The notes under the pieces were generated by a model. It was not told the origin of the DNA. It was given only the letters and a program-made list of their open reading frames with translations, and searched no databases. From Solirubrobacterales bacterium (GTDB lineage Bacteria > Actinomycetota > Thermoleophilia > Solirubrobacterales > Solirubrobacteraceae), in NCBI GenBank assembly GCA_003244035.1, contig QHBV01000186.1, positions 1 through 8,268 on the forward strand: 8,268 nt of DNA. The letters are read 5' to 3'. The first letter of the stretch is position 1; every line of letters starts with the position of its first letter. A program made the position numbers and the translations under genes. Positions 1 to 5,805 of the stretch are shown here, one piece after another.

Positions 1-396
1 GTCCACACCGAAGCCGACCTCGACGCGGCGATTGCGGCCATCTCCGATCCGCGGCGACTGCAGGCCGCGCAGGATCTGGTGATGCGCGCGGCGCCGTCGC
101 TGCAACGGGTGCTCGCCGCCGCGATCGCCGACGGAGGCTGGTTCGACCTGGCCAACGAGCAGGCGATTCGTGAGTCGATCGGCGGTCAGGACCCGGAGGA
201 GTGCGTTCGCGTGGTGCGGACGTTGCTCGCGGAGGAGACGCGTCTGGGGATGCTCGTGGGGGTCGCGGTCGGCTACGAGCTCGCGCGGGAACTGGGTGGG
301 GCCCGCACGGCCGAAGGCCAGGCGCCGGCGGCCGAAGGCCACGCGCCGGCGGCCGAAGGCCAGGCGCCGACGGTGCACCCTACACAGGAGGATTGA
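1..396 (+). CDS. Unrecognised small helical protein, 5' end outside window
   Basis: The frame is open from the first base to a TGA at 394-396, giving 131 codons in the window. I do not recognise the family. The first ~100 residues look like a compact helical domain (Ala/Leu/Glu-rich, with a GGWFDLANEQ stretch and a late GVAVGYELAREL helix). The last ~30 residues are low-complexity: three copies of a heptapeptide A-E-G-(Q/H)-A-P-(A/T) and a short polar end. There is no signal peptide or membrane segment in the visible part. A GTG at 79 and ATG at 82, with a weak AGGA at 71-74, could be a start. However, the reading before them is also protein-like and helical, so I prefer a gene that begins outside the window. 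Its stop lies 3 nt before the next gene's ATG, so the two are almost certainly cotranscribed. Function unknown. Confidence 0.7.
   Translation, partial: VHTEADLDAAIAAISDPRRLQAAQDLVMRAAPSLQRVLAAAIADGGWFDLANEQAIRESIGGQDPEECVRVVRTLLAEETRLGMLVGVAVGYELARELGGARTAEGQAPAAEGHAPAAEGQAPTVHPTQED
310..372 (+). repeat. Three tandem copies of a 21-bp unit inside the first gene
   Basis: Three adjacent 21-bp copies (310-330, 331-351, 352-372) differ at only a few bases and are in frame. They encode three heptapeptides of the form AEGxAPx. The unit length is a multiple of three, so copy number could change without a frameshift. This is a low-complexity C-terminal tail, not a folded domain. Confidence 0.9.
386..391 (+). 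promoter_or_regulatory. Strong Shine-Dalgarno of the UPF0173 hydrolase
   Basis: AGGAGG lies 8 nt before the ATG at 400 and within the last codons of the upstream gene. It fixes the start of the hydrolase and indicates that the two genes are translated from one message. Confidence 0.9.
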
Positions 397-399
397 TCG

Positions 400-1077
400 A
401 TGACGGAAGTTCGCTTTCTGGGCCACGCCTGCTTCACCCTGTCGGATGGCGACACCACGGTATTGATCGACCCGTTCCTGACGGGAAACCCGAAGGCGGC
501 GATTGCCGCCCAGGACGTCGCCGCCACCACGATCCTGCTCACGCACGGTCACGTCGACCACATCGGTGACACAGTTGCGATCGCCAAGCGCACCGGCGCG
601 CCGGTGGTGGCGATCAAGGAGCTCGCGGACGAGATCGGCGAGGAGGGCGTCGAGGTGCACGATCCCAACCTCGGCGGCACCGTCAAGTTCGACTGGGGCT
701 CGGTCAAGCTGGTGCCGGCGTGGCATACCTCGATGACGCCGAAGGGCACGGCGAATACCCCCGCGGGAATGCTCATCAACTTCAAGGACACGATCGTCTA
801 CCACCTCGGCGACACGTGCCTGTTCTCCGATCTGCAACTCGTCGGCAAGCGCACGCCGATCGACATCGCACTGATCTGCATCGGCGGCCACTACACGATG
901 GATCGCTCGGACGCGGCGCTGGCGGCGGGGCTGGTCGGCGCCAAGACCGTGATTCCCTGTCACTACGACACCTTTCCGCCGATCGAGACGGACCCGCAGG
1001 CGTTCAAGACAGAGGTGGAGTCCGCCACCCGCTCGAACGTGGTCGTGCTCGAGCCCGGACAGGCGCACTCGGCGTGA
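400..1077 (+). CDS. UPF0173-type metal-dependent hydrolase (metallo-beta-lactamase fold)
   Basis: This 225-residue protein has the length and layout of the UPF0173 / YtkL-like group of single-domain metallo-beta-lactamase-fold proteins. Visible landmarks are an N-terminal strand with GHACF (residues 8-12), IDPFL (23-27), the metal motif HxHxDH as H49-G-H51-V-D53-H54 with a following GD, a central YHLGDT, and a late CHYDTFPPI loop. These residues fit a binuclear metal site for hydrolysis. The group is widespread in bacteria and the physiological substrate is not established, so only a general hydrolase call is justified. There is no signal peptide, so it should be cytoplasmic. It is the second gene of an apparent two-gene unit. 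Its stop is 8 nt from the stop of the convergent glycosyltransferase gene, with no obvious terminator hairpin between them. Confidence 0.93.
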   Translation: MTEVRFLGHACFTLSDGDTTVLIDPFLTGNPKAAIAAQDVAATTILLTHGHVDHIGDTVAIAKRTGAPVVAIKELADEIGEEGVEVHDPNLGGTVKFDWGSVKLVPAWHTSMTPKGTANTPAGMLINFKDTIVYHLGDTCLFSDLQLVGKRTPIDIALICIGGHYTMDRSDAALAAGLVGAKTVIPCHYDTFPPIETDPQAFKTEVESATRSNVVVLEPGQAHSA

Positions 1078-1085
1078 CGCCCGCT

Positions 1086-2195
1086 TCAGCCAGCGGATCG
1101 GGGAGCGACCCGATTCCTGGCTGCGGTCAGCGCGCGATCGAACGCGCCCACTGCCGCGTCGTAGTTGTATGCGGCCACCGCGCGCCGCGCGCCGTCGCCG
1201 AGGCGGGCCCGCAGCGGCGCGTCGGCCAGTAGCCGGTCGATCGCCAGCGCTAGGCCCTGGTGGTCCCCGGGGGCCACGACCAGCCCCGTTTGCCCGTCCC
1301 GCACGAGCCCGCCGGCGACGGCGCCGACCGCTGTCGTCGCGATCACCGGCCGGCCCTGGTGCATCGCCTCGTTGCAGACGAGCCCCCACGGCTCGCGGAA
1401 GCGCGGCGTGGGGATCGACGGAAGCAGTGCGAGCTGGCAAGCGGCGTAAGCGACCGCCAGCTCGGCGCGGGCGATCGGAGCAAGCCGGCGCGCCCGGGTG
1501 GCACGTGATGCGCGCGCGGCGAGCGGACCGTCGCCGATCAGCACCAGCGTGGCGGCGCCGCGCACCTCCGGCCACGCGTCGAGCAGCACCTCGATTCCCT
1601 TCTCGGGCACGAGCCGTCCCGCATACAGCGCCAGGGGGCCATCCGGCAGGCCGTGGCGGGCGCGGAACTGCGCGATCTCGCCCTCGCCGACGCCCCGCCC
1701 GAACAGCTCCGGCTCGACCGACTGGGGCGCGACGTACACGTCGTCCTCGCGCCCCCGGATCGCGCCGGCGAATCGCCGCACGTGCTCACCGTATGCGAGC
1801 ACCGCGTCGGCGTGGCGGTAGATGTGGCGCGTGAGCGGGAGCGCGAGCGCGTGCGTGACCGATCGGGGCTGGGCCCATACCGACGCCCAGAGCACGAACG
1901 GACGTCGTCCGAGCCTCGCCCCCGCGTATGCCGCCGGGAGGATCGCGCCGCCGGCGAACGGCGCGATCACCGCCTCGTAGCGGCGCGCGCTCGCGAGCGC
2001 CTCGCGCGCGCCAGTGCACCGGCGGGCCGGAAACTGGGCAGCGGCGAGCTGGCGGTCGAGGTCCGTGAACCACGCCGGCACGTAGCGATCGCCGCCGCCG
2101 AAGCACAGCACCTCGATGCCGAGCCGCTCGGCGAGCCGTTCGAACAGCGCCATCCGGTAGTCCGTGAGGTAGGTCGTGAACAGCGCGACCGCCAT
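1086..2195 (-). CDS. Family GT4 glycosyltransferase (GT-B fold)
   Basis: This 369-residue protein has a two-domain GT-B layout. The C-terminal nucleotide-sugar half shows a G-R-L-V-P-E-K-G loop at residues 193-200, an IGDGPL segment near 220-225, and the E-x7-E signature at E268 and E276 (in EPWGLVCNEAM). This is followed by a GRPVIAT segment and a GQTGLVV loop. These are the hallmarks of retaining family-4 glycosyltransferases; donor and acceptor cannot be told from sequence. The N-terminal half starts directly with a beta strand (AVALFTTYL) and a DYR loop, and I see no signal peptide or clear membrane helix. It probably works at the inner face of the membrane on an envelope glycan or small glycoconjugate. 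The ATG at 2195-2193 has no convincing Shine-Dalgarno before it. It is divergent from a second GT4 gene across 77 bp. Confidence 0.9.
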   Translation of the reverse strand: MAVALFTTYLTDYRMALFERLAERLGIEVLCFGGGDRYVPAWFTDLDRQLAAAQFPARRCTGAREALASARRYEAVIAPFAGGAILPAAYAGARLGRRPFVLWASVWAQPRSVTHALALPLTRHIYRHADAVLAYGEHVRRFAGAIRGREDDVYVAPQSVEPELFGRGVGEGEIAQFRARHGLPDGPLALYAGRLVPEKGIEVLLDAWPEVRGAATLVLIGDGPLAARASRATRARRLAPIARAELAVAYAACQLALLPSIPTPRFREPWGLVCNEAMHQGRPVIATTAVGAVAGGLVRDGQTGLVVAPGDHQGLALAIDRLLADAPLRARLGDGARRAVAAYNYDAAVGAFDRALTAARNRVAPRSAG

Positions 2196-2272
2196 CGCGT
2201 CAGCTACGGCAACCGGCGAGGCGCGGGCGGCGGTGGGGCAGGTGCATGCGGGCGGGAGTGTAGGTTCGAGCG
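2196..2272. promoter_or_regulatory. Divergent promoter region between two glycosyltransferase genes
   Basis: This 77-bp spacer must carry start signals for both flanking genes. On the plus strand a TAGGTT hexamer (2261-2266) sits exactly 6 nt before the GTG at 2273, the spacing expected of a -10 element for a leaderless message. A GGGAG at 2254-2258 is 14 nt from the start, rather far for a Shine-Dalgarno. I see no clear -35, and no recognisable promoter for the minus-strand gene. Confidence 0.45.
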
Positions 2273-3364
2273 GTGATCCTGTTCCTGCACAGCCGCTACC
2301 GCACGACCGGCGGAGAGGAGCGCGCCGTCGAGGACCTGATGTGGCTGGTGCGCGAGCGCCTGCGTGAGGACGCCGAGCTGCTGCAGCGCGACTCGGCGCT
2401 GCTCGGCCGCACAGCGGCCGCAGCGGGCCTGCTCGGCGGCGGATTGCGCCCGGAGGAGGTGGCGCGTGCCGTGCGGCGCACCGGAGCCAGGGTCGTGCAC
2501 GCGCACAACCTCAACCCCGCGTTCGGCTGGCGCGCGCTCGCCGCGGCACGCGGGGCCGGCGCCCGCGTCGTATTGCACTTGCACCAGTACCGTCTCGTGT
2601 GCGCCGTCGGCGTGTGCTTCACGCGCGGGGCACAGTGCACTCGCTGCCACGGCCGCAACACGCTGCCGGGGGTGATTCGTAACTGCCGCGGGACGGGCGT
2701 GGAGGCCGCCGTCTATGGTGCCGGCCTGGCGCTGTGGCAGCGCCGGCTCGCGGCGCAGGCCGATGCCTTCGTCGTCCCGAGTCGATTCGCGCTGGGTCGG
2801 CTTCGTACCCTCGGGGCACCGATCGTCGCCGCCCACGTGCTTGCGCCCGTGATCCGCGAGTTCGCCTCGTCCGCTGCGCCTGCGCCCGGCGGCCACGCCC
2901 TGCTCGCGACGCGACTGGCGCCCGAGAAGGGTGTCGATGTCGCGGTGGCCGCGTGCCGGATCGCCGGGATCCCGCTTGTGGTGGCCGGAGACGGGCCAGA
3001 GCGAGCGCGCCTGCCCACGGGCAGGGGTGTCACGTTCTCAGGGCGGCTCAATGGCCCCGGGCTTGCCGAGCTGCGCCGAGGAGCCGCGCTCGCGCTGGCG
3101 CCTTCGCGCTCGGGGGAGACATTCGGGCTTGCCGCGGCCGAGGCGATGGCGGCCGGGCTGCCGGTGGCCGCCTCGCGGATCGGCGCGCTGCCGGAGCTCG
3201 TACCTGACGGCTGGCTCGTGCCGCCCGGAGACGCGGGGGCGCTCGCGGCCAAGATCGAGCTGCTGCGTGGGGACGCGGCCGCCGGGGCGCGGGCGATCGA
3301 ACGGGCGCGGTCGCTCACCGGGCCGGAGGTCGTGGGCCCTGCGCTCGCGGCGATCTACGGATGA
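2273..3364 (+). CDS. Family GT4 glycosyltransferase with cysteine-rich insertion
   Basis: This 363-residue GT-B glycosyltransferase begins with the GTG-encoded MILFLHSRYR and a GGEER motif. That matches the GT4 subgroup whose N-terminus reads roughly HNxYRxxGGED. A VVHAHNLNP segment follows near residue 80. A cysteine cluster C110, C115, C122, C125 and C138 forms a loop often seen in this subgroup, possibly structural or metal-binding. The C-terminal half has RLAPEKGVDV, VAGDGPE and the E-x7-E pair E282/E290 (in GETFGLAAAEAM). Donor and acceptor sugars cannot be assigned. There is no signal peptide, so it should be cytosolic or membrane-associated. The start is chosen because the GTG immediately precedes the first beta strand. 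The two GT4 genes share little beyond fold motifs, so they are probably different steps of one glycan pathway rather than recent duplicates. Confidence 0.9.
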   Translation: MILFLHSRYRTTGGEERAVEDLMWLVRERLREDAELLQRDSALLGRTAAAAGLLGGGLRPEEVARAVRRTGARVVHAHNLNPAFGWRALAAARGAGARVVLHLHQYRLVCAVGVCFTRGAQCTRCHGRNTLPGVIRNCRGTGVEAAVYGAGLALWQRRLAAQADAFVVPSRFALGRLRTLGAPIVAAHVLAPVIREFASSAAPAPGGHALLATRLAPEKGVDVAVAACRIAGIPLVVAGDGPERARLPTGRGVTFSGRLNGPGLAELRRGAALALAPSRSGETFGLAAAEAMAAGLPVAASRIGALPELVPDGWLVPPGDAGALAAKIELLRGDAAAGARAIERARSLTGPEVVGPALAAIYG

Positions 3365-3370
3365 GACGCC

Positions 3371-3376
3371 TATCCT
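3371..3376 (+). promoter_or_regulatory. Candidate -10 element (TATCCT) for the lipoprotein gene
   Basis: TATCCT ends 6 nt before the GTG at 3383, matching the TAnnnT-N6-start arrangement of leaderless actinobacterial messages. There is no convincing Shine-Dalgarno in the 18-nt gap after the glycosyltransferase stop. No -35 hexamer is evident, so this is only a candidate. Confidence 0.4.
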
Positions 3377-3382
3377 GAACTC

Positions 3383-3886
3383 GTGAATCGCCGGCCGCCG
3401 TTGCCCATGATCGTGGCGCTGGCGCTTCTTCTCGGCGCCTGTGGGAGCACCCGGCCCGCTGCGCACACGCCCGCGACGAGCCCTTCGCCAACTGCCCGGT
3501 ATCGGACAGCCGCCGGGGCCGCTGCCGGCGCGGGACGCGCCCAGCCGGCGAGTACGACGCCCTCCACGGGCGGTGCTGCAGCGAATCCCTCGGGGGGCGC
3601 CACGAACGCGAGGGTGCCGGCGACGTTCGTGATCCGCGCCGGCGAGCGGCTGAGCCCTTCGTCGGTCTCCTCGCCGGCGTTCCTGGCGGTGCAGCTGACC
3701 GTGGTCTCCGCGGATGGCAGGCCGCACCGAGGCCTGCTCCGCGCCCCCAAGGCGTACTCATTGTCGGTCGCGTCCGGCGGCCGGGCCTCGGTTCTGGTTC
3801 CCGGCTTGCGTGCGGGGCGCTACGGGCTCGAGATCGACGGCGCCCGCCGCGGGACGCTGATCATCGGCGCTGCCCCCGGCCCGTAG
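3383..3886 (+). CDS. Putative lipoprotein with degenerate cupredoxin-like domain
   Basis: This 167-residue protein starts at a GTG. It has a lipoprotein signal peptide: basic MNRR, hydrophobic residues 8-17, and lipobox L17-G18-A19-C20, so it should be lipidated at C20 and held on the outer face of the membrane. Residues 21-78 are an Ala/Pro/Thr/Ser/Gly-rich linker. Residues ~79-163 form a beta-rich domain whose pattern resembles cupredoxin-like (EfeO-type) domains: a strand with FVIRAG, a VSADGRPHRGLL turn, LVPGLRAGRYGLEI, and a final RRGTLIIG strand. H115 lies where the first copper ligand would be, but the Cys, second His and Met ligands are missing, so copper binding is unlikely. The fold call is inference from pattern; the lipoprotein call is firm. 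Its 3' end overlaps the 3' end of the convergent sigma factor gene by 26 bp. Confidence 0.75.
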   Translation: MNRRPPLPMIVALALLLGACGSTRPAAHTPATSPSPTARYRTAAGAAAGAGRAQPASTTPSTGGAAANPSGGATNARVPATFVIRAGERLSPSSVSSPAFLAVQLTVVSADGRPHRGLLRAPKAYSLSVASGGRASVLVPGLRAGRYGLEIDGARRGTLIIGAAPGP

Positions 3887-5519
3887 CTGCTGCGCGCCTG
3901 GCCCGTGGTGGCAGAACCGGGCTTGTGGCCGGCGGAACGGGGTTCGTCGACGGGGCGGGAGCAGGGCTCGTCGTCGACGGGGGCAGCGGGGTCGTCGCCG
4001 GGCCTCCCGGGATGGGCGCAGCCGATGACCCGGAGACGATGGTTGTCAGCGAAGCGGGGGTGACAGGCTGGGGCCCTGGGATCGGTGTGGTCGGGCACGG
4101 CCCGGGTTCACACACGGTCGGATCCGTCTGGATCACCGTGTGACCTGACAGCTGGGCCGGTTGGGCCGGCATCGGCGCGGGGGTGGGCACCGGGGTGGCG
4201 ACGGGCTTGGCCGCGACTGCTGCCAGGAGCTTGACGGTGGGAGCCGCGGGCTTCGCCGGCGCGACCTGCTTGAGGTCGCGCTTGCGCTGGGCCGCGGCGG
4301 TTAGCGCGACCGGAGATCGGCCGCGCTCCGGTGTGCGCGCGGCCGGCGGGTTGGGGGGCGGGACGGACGCCTCGCTCAGCGAGGAGCCGGCGCGCGGAGT
4401 GTGCGCGCGGGCGTGGCCGGCGCTCGAGTGGTCGACTTCCACGGCGCCGGCGGTCACGATCGCGGCGGCCGCCAAGCCAGCCGCCGCCTTGGTCGCGACC
4501 GCGGCGATCCCGGCGGAGACGAATCCGCCGGCGCTGGGAGCGGCGACGATCGCCGAGCCTGCAACGGCGGTCGAGCCGACCGACGCCGTCGTCCCGGCCG
4601 CCGCACCGGTGGCGCCCGCGCCGGAGCCGGCGGCGCCCGCGCCGGAACCGACGGCGCCGGAACCGGCCGAGTGGCCGAGGTGCGCGAGCGCGAGCTTCTT
4701 GAGGACGACCAGCGGACCGATCGGCAGCACCGCCGCGAGCGCCTTGTTCGTGTGCTTGAGCTGGACCTTGAACGTCGCACAGCGCTTGCAGGCCCGGAGG
4801 TGGCGGCGGACCAGCGGCCCGGGCCGGCGGCGCAAGCCCTCCGCGACCTCACCGAGCTCGAGCCGCACCTGCTCACAGGAGAGCAGGCGCGCCTCGGCCG
4901 CCTCGGCGAGCGATACGCGAGCCCTGACGAGCAGCGACTTGACGCTCGGGATCGTCGTCTCCATCGCCTCGGCGATCTGCTCGTAGGAGAGCGCGTCCAT
5001 CTCTCGCAGCACGAGCGCCGTCTTCTGCGTCTCGGGCAGCTCGTGAATGTCGCCGATCAGCACCCGGAACTCCTCGCGCTCGTGCGCCTTGTCGGCGGTG
5101 CTCGCGCCGTGTTCGGAGAAGTGGATATCCATCGAGTCGACGCCGATCGCCTGGCTGCGGCGCAGATGGTTGAGGCTGCGGTTGCGGGCGATCCGGTACA
5201 GCCACGGCCGGACGTTGATCGGGCGCTCGTCGGCGATCATCGCGTTGAACGCCGCCGTCAGCACCTCCTGCAGCACATCCTCGGCGTCCTCCCGCGAGGC
5301 GAGTAGGTGCCGGCAGAACGACGCGAGCCGCGACTCGTAGCGCGCGACCAGCGCCTCGAACGCGGCCATGTTGCCGCGCCGGACGAGCGCGACCAAGCGC
5401 TCGTCGGATTGCAGCCGCAACAGCGGCGAGCGCCCATGGAGGCCGATTCCCCCGGAATATTTGAGAGCAGAGACTTCCATCCGGCTCGACGAGACGATCC
5501 TCCTCGGGAAACATGACAC
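3861..5519 (-). CDS. ECF sigma factor fused to zinc anti-sigma-like motif, membrane segment and Pro-rich tail
   Basis: The 552-residue product is three times longer than a plain ECF sigma factor. Residues ~37-121 are sigma region 2 (AFEALVARYESRL, REDAEDVLQEVLTAAF, and RPWLYRIARNRSLNHLRR). Residues ~158-208 are sigma region 4 with the helix-turn-helix around LSYEQIAEAMETTIPSVKS. Next comes a zinc-finger anti-sigma-like (ZAS/zf-HC2) motif, C215-x24-H240-x3-C244-x2-C247, with all four ligands present. A Gly/Ala-rich linker (~284-330) leads to a hydrophobic segment (~332-360), probably membrane-spanning. The rest is a Pro/Ala/Thr-rich tail, likely outside the cytoplasm, with C470 and C475 close together. 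The likely role is a membrane-tethered, self-restrained transcription factor that responds to an envelope signal; this is inferred from architecture. The start is uncertain: GTG at 5519, or ATG at 5480 (residue 14), neither with a well-spaced Shine-Dalgarno. Both lie before region 2. Confidence 0.9.
   Translation of the reverse strand: MSCFPRRIVSSSRMEVSALKYSGGIGLHGRSPLLRLQSDERLVALVRRGNMAAFEALVARYESRLASFCRHLLASREDAEDVLQEVLTAAFNAMIADERPINVRPWLYRIARNRSLNHLRRSQAIGVDSMDIHFSEHGASTADKAHEREEFRVLIGDIHELPETQKTALVLREMDALSYEQIAEAMETTIPSVKSLLVRARVSLAEAAEARLLSCEQVRLELGEVAEGLRRRPGPLVRRHLRACKRCATFKVQLKHTNKALAAVLPIGPLVVLKKLALAHLGHSAGSGAVGSGAGAAGSGAGATGAAAGTTASVGSTAVAGSAIVAAPSAGGFVSAGIAAVATKAAAGLAAAAIVTAGAVEVDHSSAGHARAHTPRAGSSLSEASVPPPNPPAARTPERGRSPVALTAAAQRKRDLKQVAPAKPAAPTVKLLAAVAAKPVATPVPTPAPMPAQPAQLSGHTVIQTDPTVCEPGPCPTTPIPGPQPVTPASLTTIVSGSSAAPIPGGPATTPLPPSTTSPAPAPSTNPVPPATSPVLPPRARRAAATGRGQRR
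4612..4653 (-). repeat. Two 21-bp tandem copies in the Gly/Ala linker of the sigma factor
   Basis: Two adjacent 21-bp copies (4612-4632, 4633-4653) differ at two positions, and a partial third follows to about 4668. Read on the minus strand they encode part of the Gly/Ser/Ala linker between the zinc motif and the membrane segment. They are in frame and low-complexity, so linker length may vary between strains. Confidence 0.75.
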
Positions 5520-5531
5520 CGTAGCAGCGGG

Positions 5532-5569
5532 TTAGTTGCGGCTCGCGGCGTGTCGCGAGCCGCAACTAA
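5532..5569. promoter_or_regulatory. Perfect 16-bp inverted repeat, candidate operator
   Basis: TTAGTTGCGGCTCGCG (5532-5547) is followed by the 6-nt spacer GCGTGT and then its exact reverse complement (5554-5569). The repeat lies between the start of the sigma factor gene (minus strand, from 5519) and the tRNA-Leu gene (plus strand, from 5583). The right arm overlaps a TAAGAT -10 candidate for the tRNA. It could be a dimeric-regulator operator. As RNA it would form a very stable hairpin, but neither direction has a U-tract or an upstream gene that would need a terminator here. Confidence 0.65.
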
Positions 5570-5572
5570 GAT
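5567..5572 (+). promoter_or_regulatory. Candidate -10 element (TAAGAT) of tRNA-Leu
   Basis: TAAGAT begins 16 nt before the first base of the tRNA, so transcription would start a few bases upstream of the mature 5' end. No TTGACA-like hexamer is found at 16-18 bp spacing, where the inverted repeat lies instead. This is a candidate only. Confidence 0.4.
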
Positions 5573-5582
5573 CCACACCCCC

Positions 5583-5667
5583 GCCCGGGTAGACAAACTG
5601 GCAAAGTCGGCGCTCTTAAAAAGCGCTGCTCGAAAGGGCATTGCGGGTTCGAGTCCCGCCCCGGGTA
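5583..5667 (+). tRNA. tRNA-Leu (anticodon UAA)
   Basis: A complete 85-nt class II tRNA can be folded by eye. The acceptor stem is GCCCGGG (5583-5589) with CCCGGGT (5660-5666), including one G-U pair. A short D stem is GAC/GTC (5592-5594 and 5606-5608). The anticodon stem is GCGCT/AGCGC around the loop CTTAAAA (5615-5621), giving anticodon UAA at 5617-5619. A long variable arm pairs 5627-5631 with 5636-5640 around a GAAA loop. The T arm is GCGGG/CCCGC with loop TTCGAGT (5648-5654). The discriminator base is A5667, as expected for leucine. The 3' CCA is not encoded. The tRNA reads UUA, the rarest leucine codon in high-GC genomes, and corresponds in decoding to bldA of Streptomyces. Confidence 0.95.
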
Positions 5668-5670
5668 CTC

Positions 5671-5685
5671 GCCCCGGATCGGGGC
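5671..5685 (+). other. Short GC hairpin after the tRNA
   Basis: GCCCCG-GAT-CGGGGC can pair as a 6-bp stem starting 4 nt after the tRNA. It may help end or process the tRNA transcript, but there is no U-run after it, so I do not call it an intrinsic terminator. Confidence 0.35.
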
Positions 5686-5696
5686 CCGGTTCCCGA

Positions 5697-5726
5697 TTGA
5701 CACCACGCCGAAGCCCTTGCTAGCGT
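5697..5726 (+). promoter_or_regulatory. Housekeeping-type promoter of the mce operon
   Basis: A perfect TTGACA -35 (5697-5702) is followed after 18 bp by TAGCGT (5721-5726), which is preceded by TGC as an extended -10. It is the best promoter in the window and points at the first MCE gene. Transcription would start near 5733, leaving a leader of about 70 nt. Its own promoter suggests that the MCE pair heads its operon instead of lying downstream of permease genes. Confidence 0.75.
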
Positions 5727-5805
5727 CGCGGTCAGGTTTCGCGCTGGGCCAGGTGCCAGAACCCCGCGCGGGAGGAGACTGATTGCCGAGCTCGAGGTCG
5801 CGGCG

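Noticed and set aside
310..372. The 21-bp repeats as a CRISPR array
   Set aside because: The copies are directly adjacent with no spacers, are in frame within a gene, and there are no cas genes.
2204..2896. Minus-strand frame of 230 residues over the second glycosyltransferase
   Set aside because: It is antisense to a convincing GT4 gene and reads as Arg/Gly/His-rich noise.
4183..5306. Long plus-strand open frames (4183-4986 and 4401-5306) opposite the sigma factor
   Set aside because: They are complements of a clear sigma factor gene in GC-rich DNA. The translations are Arg/Ala-rich with no recognisable domain.
4873..5565. Minus-strand ATG at 5514-5512, after a TACGGT hexamer, as an alternative start
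   Set aside because: It opens a different frame from the sigma factor and would give an Arg-rich protein without domains. The sigma region 2 and 4 residues are only in the frame of 5519.
5532..5667. Palindrome plus tRNA as an integration (att) site of a mobile element
   Set aside because: There is no integrase, no duplicated tRNA 3' end in the window, and the flanking genes look chromosomal.
5671..5690. Hairpin after the tRNA as a Rho-independent terminator
   Set aside because: The stem is only 6 bp and no T-run follows, so an intrinsic terminator cannot be claimed.
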